Positions 58,315 through 64,000 of a stretch of DNA of 64,000 bases are shown here, one piece after another (position 1 is the stretch's first letter; every line of letters begins with the position of its first letter). Below the pieces are notes generated by a model. It was not told the DNA's origin and ran no database searches. It was given only the letters and a program-made list of their open reading frames with translations. Location: the NCBI GenBank assembly GCA_946186185.1, contig CAMHMJ010000001.1, positions 1 to 64,000 on the forward strand. The letters run 5' to 3'. Origin of the DNA: an uncultured Treponema sp. (GTDB lineage Bacteria > Spirochaetota > Spirochaetia > Treponematales > Treponemataceae). The translations under genes and the position numbers were made by a program.

Positions 58315-60498
58315 TTACAGTTCTTCCAGTTCTTCAACGTCTTCGGCGAGAGGAATGTCTACAGGTTCAAGGTCAGAAAGTTCTGCGGTTCCCTGAGGGA
58401 CTTGCGGGAAATTATTGGAATTTTTTTCGGTCCTGCATTTTTTTACAACGATGTAGGTTAAATCGTCTTCCTTAGGAGCGTGATTTGTAAAGAGCTTAAG
58501 TTCATCGTAGAGCAGCTTCTGAAGCTCCTTTGCGCTGAGGCCGGAGTTTATATGAATCAGGTGTTTTACCCTCTCAAGGCCGAACTGTTCCCGGTTCTTG
58601 TTAAAGGCTTCTGTAAGACCGTCGGTGTAGCAAAGGAGAATATCCCCTTCCTGCATGTAGAAGCTGTTTTCCGCAAAGGAAACTTCCGTGCTGAAAAGTC
58701 CTACGGCTCCGAACTGGCTCTGCTTTTCATCCGGTTTAAGTTCAATAACATCATCCTCTTTTGCCCTGTATAAAATCGGGTGAGGATGTCCTGCGTCTGC
58801 AAAGGTGATAAGGGTCTTTTCCTTATCGTAGGTTTTTCTGTCGATTCTGAACAGAAGTCCCGTCAGGTAATTTTCAACAATTCCCTTCTGTTCGCTGATT
58901 TTTACGTTGATTTCCTTCAGTGTTTCGTTAACCTTCTGCTTTTCTTCCGTTCCGATATTAAAGCATTCCTTTACGACATTTTTTCCAAGGAGAGTGATAA
59001 GGCTGGCTGCAATACCGTGTCCTGATACGTCAAAAAGACAGAAGCCGTCCAGAAGTCCCTGCTTCTGGTAGTAGTCGTAGAAGTCTCCGCTGACGATTCT
59101 GAGAGGTTCATACATTATGGAAAAATCAAAATTTTTGAAGGAACAGTTTGTAGCCGGCAGGAAGCCGTGTTGAACCACAGAAGCCATTTCCAGCTCGATG
59201 TTGGATTTTTTAATTTCGATTTCCAGGTTTTCCTTGGCCTGACTTAATCTTTCTGTCTGCTTTTTGATTTCCTGATCCAGTTCCTTGTTCATTCGTCCTG
59301 TTTCACGGCTTAAACGGCTGAATTCAAGGGTGAGGGAAATGAAGAATACTACATCTGTAATCAAAAATCCGAATACGGTGAAGTATGGAAGAAGGTCATC
59401 CTTTACCAGAACCTTCAGAATAAAATCCAGGAACATTGAGCAAAAAAGGGGTGTAAAGCCCCTAAAAAGGGTCTGAAGCTTCTTTTCGGCCTTGTCGTCC
59501 TGGACAATCAAAATAGGAATGATTATTCCCAGCGAAAGGTTTATTAAAAGGAGTATAACTGTAGGACGGCAGAGCTTCATCAGCATTGTGTAGTCATTGG
59601 TGAATGTGATAATGGCAGCCGGTCCCAGGGTAAGGGACAGACGGATGTAGAAAAGCCACTTCGGCGAAAAGTATTCCATGTACATGAGCATGAATTCTGC
59701 GGCACAGAAGACCGCGAAGGGAATCAGGGCGTACATTGAAAACTTCATGTATATGAGGTATGATACGTGGCGCGAGGCGTAAACCGGTATCTCTGAAGCA
59801 ATAAACGGATTAATCAGAATGATACAGATTGTATTCAAAAGTGCAAAGGCAAAGAAGCTTTTGTATTCCTTTGTGTTAAAGTAAATCAGGAAGAAAACGA
59901 TGGCGGCGGTAATCATAACGCCCATAAAGAGCAAGTAGATTTTTGCCTTGAAGAAGGAAATGAATTTTGAAATTCTCTTGCAGGCTTCTTCTTCTCCGAT
60001 GAAAAGTCGTCCGGAAATTGTTGCAAAGCCCTTGCAGTAAACCTTGATGAGAATTTCATTTTCTCCTTCTATGAGGTATTCCTCCGGAAGGTTGTAGAAA
60101 TGGGATTCGTACTGAGCTGCATATGCATTCGGAGGAAAGGTTCCGTACTGACCGATAAAATGTCCGTTCAGCCAGGCAATATCGCTGAAGTGCAGGAATG
60201 GAATTACGAGCGCAATATTTTTGTCCTTCAGTTTTTCAGGAATAGAAAAGGCGATTCTTACCCAGAGAAAACTTTCGTTGTTTTCCTTGTAGGGGTCAAG
60301 GTTGTGCTTTGAATCCGTAGAAAATCGTGTAAAGGTTTTTCCGCTTTCGTGAAGCTGGTCGATTGTTTCTTCCTGTGTTGCCGGGGCGCACTCAAGTCCG
60401 TCGTGAAAATATATGAAATCCTCTGGCTTTTCCACGGAGCAGGAAATAATTGAGAGAAACGAAATTAATGAAATAATCCAGAATCTGATTTTTCGCAT
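58315..60498 (-). CDS. Membrane SpoIIE-type protein phosphatase with 7TM sensor
   Basis: 727 aa. Lipobox-like N-terminus (IISC, Cys20) then an extracytoplasmic DISM-type domain to about 170. Seven hydrophobic segments lie at 180-395 (7TMR-DISM type), then a coiled-coil at 395-440. A SpoIIE/PP2C phosphatase domain follows: GDFYDYYQKQ near 475, CLFDVSGHGIAA near 492, TFADAGHPHPIL and LCYTDGLTEAF. It dephosphorylates a protein, typically an anti-anti-sigma factor, in response to an outside signal. The last 30 residues are acidic. Confidence 0.87.
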   Translation of the reverse strand: MRKIRFWIISLISFLSIISCSVEKPEDFIYFHDGLECAPATQEETIDQLHESGKTFTRFSTDSKHNLDPYKENNESFLWVRIAFSIPEKLKDKNIALVIPFLHFSDIAWLNGHFIGQYGTFPPNAYAAQYESHFYNLPEEYLIEGENEILIKVYCKGFATISGRLFIGEEEACKRISKFISFFKAKIYLLFMGVMITAAIVFFLIYFNTKEYKSFFAFALLNTICIILINPFIASEIPVYASRHVSYLIYMKFSMYALIPFAVFCAAEFMLMYMEYFSPKWLFYIRLSLTLGPAAIITFTNDYTMLMKLCRPTVILLLINLSLGIIIPILIVQDDKAEKKLQTLFRGFTPLFCSMFLDFILKVLVKDDLLPYFTVFGFLITDVVFFISLTLEFSRLSRETGRMNKELDQEIKKQTERLSQAKENLEIEIKKSNIELEMASVVQHGFLPATNCSFKNFDFSIMYEPLRIVSGDFYDYYQKQGLLDGFCLFDVSGHGIAASLITLLGKNVVKECFNIGTEEKQKVNETLKEINVKISEQKGIVENYLTGLLFRIDRKTYDKEKTLITFADAGHPHPILYRAKEDDVIELKPDEKQSQFGAVGLFSTEVSFAENSFYMQEGDILLCYTDGLTEAFNKNREQFGLERVKHLIHINSGLSAKELQKLLYDELKLFTNHAPKEDDLTYIVVKKCRTEKNSNNFPQVPQGTAELSDLEPVDIPLAEDVEELEEL

Positions 60499-60665
60499 AA
60501 AAGCGTTTTACCGTCCTTATATTATCGGTTGAAAAATCTGTTTTTGCAACATTATTTTTAAGAGCCTACTATAATATTCTTTCAAAATTCGCTATACTGT
60601 AAGCGTATAATTTATATATTCTAGCGGACTTTTGCTTCCGCGGACTTTGTGATTAAGGGAAAATT
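60499..60665. other. Divergent promoter region of spoIIE-type gene and gatB
   Basis: AT-rich. -10-like boxes TATAAT at 60606-60611 and TATACT at 60592-60597 face gatB; a GATAAT-like box faces the phosphatase gene. Leaders of about 25-50 nt precede the starts, so these are not leaderless. Confidence 0.5.
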
Positions 60666-62201
60666 ATGGCAATCGATAAGTGGGAAATTGTTATCGGATG
60701 TGAAATCCATACTCAGCTTTTGACTAAAACTAAGGCCTTCTGTGCCTGTGAAAACCGTTACGGTGGTATGCCGGATACTCGTGTTTGTCCAGTTTGTTTA
60801 GGACTTCCGGGAGCAATGCCTCGTATTTCCAAGGGATATGTTGAACTGGGTGCCGTTGCCGGTATTGCCCTGAACTGCGATATCGCTTCTTATACAAAAT
60901 TTGACCGCAAGCACTATTTTTATCCTGACCTTGCAAAGGGATATCAGATTACTCAGTACGATCTTCCGCTCTGTACGGACGGTTTTGTAGATCTTCCTCT
61001 TATTCACTATCCAAAGGAAGAGCAGCCGGGTGGTGCAAAGTGCCGCTCAAAGAACTTTATCGGTGAAGACTGCATAATTGAAGGAAAATACCGCCGGGTT
61101 CGCATTGAGCGCATTCACCTTGAGGAGGACGTAGGTAAGTCTCTTCACCTTGAAGGAAAACATTCCTATATCGACTACAACCGCTGCGGAACTCCGCTTA
61201 TAGAAATTGTTACAAAACCGGATATGACAAGCCCTGATGAAGCGGCTTTATTCATGCAGACCGTTCAGGAAATCCTCCGCTATGTAAAAGTAACAAAAGG
61301 TAACCTTGAAGAAGGTAACATGCGCTGTGATGCAAATATCAACCTGAATGTATGGGAAGACGGAAAGCTCTATCACACTCCGATTTCCGAAATCAAAAAC
61401 CTGAACAGCTTTAAGGCAATCCGTGACGCCTGTACATACGAAGCACAGCGCCAGCTTAAAGAATTCCAGGAAGACCGTCAGGAATTCAATCCGGGCTTCA
61501 AGGTAACTATGGGCTGGGACGAAGCAAAGGGCGTAACAGTAGTTCAGCGAACAAAGAACAGCTTTGTTGACTACCGCTTTACAACGGAGCCGGATATCAA
61601 GCCTTTCACAGTAAGTACAGAGCTTGTTGAACGGGCTGCAGAGCGTGTAGGGGAGCTTCCGGAACAGAAACGAATCCGTTTTCAGGAGGATTTCGGCCTT
61701 ACTCAGTTTGATTCAGATGTTCTCACCGGTACACGGGAGCTTTCTTTGTGGTTTGAAGAGGCTGCGGAACAGTCTAAATCTCCAAAGCGCGTTGCAAACC
61801 TTATTATTGCCGAGCTTCTTGCCGTATTGAACGAAAAGAAAGAAACGATTCTTGATGTAAAGATTACTCCAAAGCATATTGCTGAGCTTGCCGACGCTCT
61901 TGAAGCAAAGAAAATCACTTCAAAGCAGGGAAAAGAAGTTTTTGCCGACATGCTTGAAACCAATAAACTTCCTTCAGTTATCATCAAAGAAAAAGGAATG
62001 GAAGTTGTAACAGATACCGGCGCAATTGAAAAAATCGTTGATGAAGTAATTGCTGCAAATCCAAAGGCCATCGAAGACTTTAAGAAAGGAAAGACCAATG
62101 TTGTGGGCTGGCTTATGGGACAGGTAATGAAAGCAAGTCAGGGAAAGGCAAATCCTGGAGAGGCAACAAAGCTTATCAATCAGAAGCTTTCCAAGATGTA
62201 G
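60666..62201 (+). CDS. gatB: Asp-tRNA(Asn)/Glu-tRNA(Gln) amidotransferase subunit B
   Basis: 511 aa, complete. VIGCEIHTQLLTKTKAFC opens the GatB domain; DTRVCPVCLGLPGAMP near 38 and LEEDVGKSLH are strong signatures; the last 150 residues form the YqeY-like domain that binds tRNA (KGKTNVVGWLMGQVMK). Works with GatA and GatC, not in this window, to convert misacylated tRNA. AAGGG site precedes the start. Confidence 0.95.
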   Translation: MAIDKWEIVIGCEIHTQLLTKTKAFCACENRYGGMPDTRVCPVCLGLPGAMPRISKGYVELGAVAGIALNCDIASYTKFDRKHYFYPDLAKGYQITQYDLPLCTDGFVDLPLIHYPKEEQPGGAKCRSKNFIGEDCIIEGKYRRVRIERIHLEEDVGKSLHLEGKHSYIDYNRCGTPLIEIVTKPDMTSPDEAALFMQTVQEILRYVKVTKGNLEEGNMRCDANINLNVWEDGKLYHTPISEIKNLNSFKAIRDACTYEAQRQLKEFQEDRQEFNPGFKVTMGWDEAKGVTVVQRTKNSFVDYRFTTEPDIKPFTVSTELVERAAERVGELPEQKRIRFQEDFGLTQFDSDVLTGTRELSLWFEEAAEQSKSPKRVANLIIAELLAVLNEKKETILDVKITPKHIAELADALEAKKITSKQGKEVFADMLETNKLPSVIIKEKGMEVVTDTGAIEKIVDEVIAANPKAIEDFKKGKTNVVGWLMGQVMKASQGKANPGEATKLINQKLSKM

Positions 62202-62228
62202 ACGCTTTCCGGCTGTTTTGTGGAATAT

Positions 62229-63020
62229 ATGAGCGAACTGGATATTTTACAAAAGGAACTTTTCTCCCGCTACGGAAATGTGACCCGTGCCCGGGGGTGT
62301 TTTCTGTACACTCAGAAGGGGATTCGGCTTACAGACCTCTATCAGGAGGGTGGACGGGCAATCCTTGGCTGGGGCGGAACTTCTGCCTTCACAATGCTGA
62401 AAAATACACTGAACCGCGGAATTACCGGAAGCTTTGAGACTGGCTTCAGGTACAGAACTGTAAAAGCTGTTTGTACGCTTTTTAATTCGGAGCGGGATGT
62501 GTTTTTCTATAGCAGTTATGAAAATGCGCTGAAGGCAGCACTCCTGATCAGTAAGGATGGAGTAAATAAATATCAGCCATGGTCGACCTCTTCTATAAAC
62601 TGGACAGAATGCCCGGTTATAATATTTGCGCCGACTCTTCCTTGGGCTCAAAATCTTTTTATGGTTGCTTCCCTTACAGGCCTTGCTTCTGAGGTGCGGG
62701 AGCTCCTTCCTCGTGAGATTCTTGTGCCGTCACCACTTCATGCTGCTCTGGCGCGTTCAATTTATGATTTAAGAAAGGCTCTGCAGGAAAGAAAAGAATC
62801 TGACTGGTTCATTTATGATACAGTTTTGACAAAATACTGGGAAAGGCGCGGTCCATATCTTTTTCCAAAAATTCCGGAAGAAAAATACAGGGAATTCGTT
62901 CTGTACTGTCTTGAGCGCCATATTGTTATCAGTCCGGAATACAATGTTCCATCTATCGTGCCTTTTGGCGCTGATAAGGGTGTCTTTACTCTTCTGAAAA
63001 ACGAGCCTTTTTCCTGGTAA
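62229..63020 (+). CDS. Unknown protein following gatB
   Basis: 263 aa. The opening RGCFLYTQKGIRLTDLY followed by GGRAILGWGG resembles the start of a class III aminotransferase, but the PLP lysine region is not seen and the chain is only about 60% of the expected length. Possibly a degenerate or repurposed aminotransferase-like protein. Starts 27 bp after gatB, so probably cotranscribed. A GTG at 62220 is an alternative start. Confidence 0.5.
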   Translation: MSELDILQKELFSRYGNVTRARGCFLYTQKGIRLTDLYQEGGRAILGWGGTSAFTMLKNTLNRGITGSFETGFRYRTVKAVCTLFNSERDVFFYSSYENALKAALLISKDGVNKYQPWSTSSINWTECPVIIFAPTLPWAQNLFMVASLTGLASEVRELLPREILVPSPLHAALARSIYDLRKALQERKESDWFIYDTVLTKYWERRGPYLFPKIPEEKYREFVLYCLERHIVISPEYNVPSIVPFGADKGVFTLLKNEPFSW

Positions 63021-63036
63021 AACGCATTCAATAGTA

Positions 63037-63187
63037 AGCCTAAAAATTGCTTTCGTAATTTTCTTAACGGCTTGCTATATATCAGGAAGCAGCGCAGCTG
63101 CTTCTCGAGGTGGACAGCCTAAAAATTGCTTCAGCAATTTTCTTAACGGCTTACAATCTATCAGGAAGCAGCGCAGCTGCTTCTCTC
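63037..63187 (+). repeat. 79-bp tandem repeat, two copies
   Basis: Copies at 63037-63115 and 63116-63187 each read AGCCTAAAAATTGCTT...AATTTTCTTAACGGCTT, then ATCAGGAAGCAGCGCAGCTGCTTCTC. Each contains a GAAGCAGC/GCTGCTTC hairpin and an AATTGC/GCAATT pair in copy 2. The unit is also found in part at 1018-1044. Confidence 0.85.
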
Positions 63188-63198
63188 AGGGGTTTTTT

Positions 63199-63684
63199 AT
63201 GGAAGAATCTGACGAAAAAATCGAAACTAAACTTTCTCCTCTGGATGAATACTGGTTTAAATTCTTAAAAGAAACCGGGCGAAGCCAGGAGGAACGCTGT
63301 TCCGGAGACCTGGATTTTGAGGCTTCCGGATTTACTAATGACAGTCAGGTAGCACTGGTTCTTGCAGGAAAGAAAACGGCCTTTTTTTCAAGTTATGCTA
63401 CCTTTGCAGTTGATAACGAAATGCTTCCTGTTTCCGGAGAGCTTTACCTTGTTCTTGACCGGGGCGGAAATCCCCGCTGTGTAATCGAAATTGAAAACGT
63501 TTCTGTTCTTCCTTTCTCTGAAGTAACCTACGAAATGGCACAGAAGGAAGGACAGGATAATTCTCTTGAAGAGTGGCGGGAACGCACAAAAGAAGCGCTG
63601 GAAGATGAATGCGCTGTTACCGGCGTTGAGTTCAAGATGAATATGAATCTGGTTTTTCAGACCTTCAGGGTAGTGTATAAGTAA
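63199..63684 (+). CDS. ASCH-domain protein
   Basis: 161 aa. SPLDEYWFKFLKETGR and SLEEWRERTKEALEDEC frame a compact beta-barrel with CVIEIENVSVLPFSEVTYEMA, the ASCH (PUA-like) pattern. RNA-binding or tRNA-linked role is likely; some relatives are N4-acetylcytidine amidohydrolases. CAGGGG precedes the start by 8 nt. Confidence 0.85.
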   Translation: MEESDEKIETKLSPLDEYWFKFLKETGRSQEERCSGDLDFEASGFTNDSQVALVLAGKKTAFFSSYATFAVDNEMLPVSGELYLVLDRGGNPRCVIEIENVSVLPFSEVTYEMAQKEGQDNSLEEWRERTKEALEDECAVTGVEFKMNMNLVFQTFRVVYK

Positions 63685-63857
63685 GCCTGAGAGCCTTGTA
63701 ATAAGTGTGACTGAGGACGCTCTGGAATAATTCTCCGTGGTGGCGCTCCGGAATAATTTCTTTTCTAACTTCAAATCTTGTGTTAAAATATGATGTCGTT
63801 TGCCTTGGAAAATATTCCGGTAAACGGTTAAATCTATCTTTTTTTTTGGAGAAAAAA
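63685..63857. other. Intergenic spacer with short direct repeat
   Basis: CGCTCTGGAATAATT (63719) and CGCTCCGGAATAATT (63744) are direct copies about 25 bp apart. TAAAAT near 63785 may be a -10 box for the following gene. Confidence 0.4.
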
Positions 63858-64000
63858 ATGGGATCTAAATCTACGGTTTCAATTGGAAAATTGATTCTTC
63901 AGATTGCACTTGGTGCAATGCTTACTGTTGCCGGCATCTGGGCTCTTCAGGGAGGCGGGGATGCTGCCGTTGCTGCTCTTCGCGGACTGTTTGACCGTGA
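63858..64000 (+). CDS. Partial gene, small membrane protein start
   Basis: The first 47 residues only, running off the window. A hydrophobic segment (LILQIALGAMLTVAGIWAL) follows a short Gly/Ser/Lys start. GGAGA lies about 5 nt upstream. No family recognised with confidence. Confidence 0.55.
   Translation, partial: MGSKSTVSIGKLILQIALGAMLTVAGIWALQGGGDAAVAALRGLFDR

Noticed and set aside
62229..63020. Annotation as an active aminotransferase
   Set aside because: Only the N-terminal resemblance is visible; the PLP lysine block and normal length are missing.

Overview
The window looks like a chromosomal segment of a host-associated spirochaete, most likely a Treponema relative. The inference rests on the style of the proteins (LRR_5/BspA-type repeats, SpoIIE phosphatase with a 7TM sensor, many lipoproteins with short lipoboxes) and on moderate G+C; no rRNA or marker alignment was available to confirm it. 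There is no phage, plasmid, IS transposase or cas gene. The segment is a mosaic of housekeeping genes and lineage-specific genes, with many structured repeats between genes.

Layout. 1-4.6 kb: lipid kinase, PlsC acyltransferase, citramalate synthase, RsuA. 4.9-7.6 kb: an accessory island with a double-glycine-leader protein carrying a papain-like (C39-like) domain, a duplicated-domain lipoprotein and a truncated metallophosphoesterase. 7.7-19.8 kb: LRR protein, IlvD, PAP2 phosphatase, XRE regulator with an HExxH membrane protein, DUF4143 ATPase, ArsC-like protein, zinc-ribbon membrane protein, TPR protein, SPL-like radical SAM enzyme. 19.9-24.5 kb: a minus-strand operon of an outer-membrane barrel and two paralogous S41-type lipoproteins. 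24.7-34.1 kb: small enzymes (nucleotidyltransferase, nuclease-like protein, methyltransferase, HIT, HAD, SDR, two acetyltransferases, Spx/ArsC, ATC hydrolase-like, histidine phosphatase), interrupted by a striking array of palindromic repeats at 27.24-27.66 kb. 34.2-39.0 kb: minus-strand iorB, iorA, lgt and a MinD-like ATPase. 39.1-47.4 kb: CtpA, RsmE, a WecG/TagA-type transferase, TrmJ-like methylase, tRNA-Cys, TrxB, NagZ-like hydrolase. 47.4-53.5 kb: lipoprotein, XRE-cupin regulator, a conserved unknown, and two paralogous von Willebrand A proteins. 53.6-58.1 kb: diaminobutyrate decarboxylase and aminotransferase flanking a fusion of the two bacterial N-degron aminoacyl transferases. 58.3-64 kb: SpoIIE sensor phosphatase, GatB, an unknown, an ASCH protein and a truncated membrane gene.

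Themes. (1) At least a dozen promoter-proximal genes have a good -35/-10 promoter whose -10 box ends only 5-9 nt before the ATG, with no Shine-Dalgarno, so leaderless mRNAs look common; genes inside operons have normal Shine-Dalgarno sites. (2) Several conserved enzymes carry low-complexity hydrophilic insertions. (3) Intergenic DNA holds several repeat families: an AAAATTGGC-ended inverted-repeat element (three copies), a covarying GGTNNTT hairpin (two copies), a 79-bp tandem repeat, short duplications of gene 3' ends, and the 36-nt palindrome array. (4) CimA and IlvD together point to isoleucine synthesis by the citramalate route; the decarboxylase/aminotransferase pair points to 1,3-diaminopropane synthesis.
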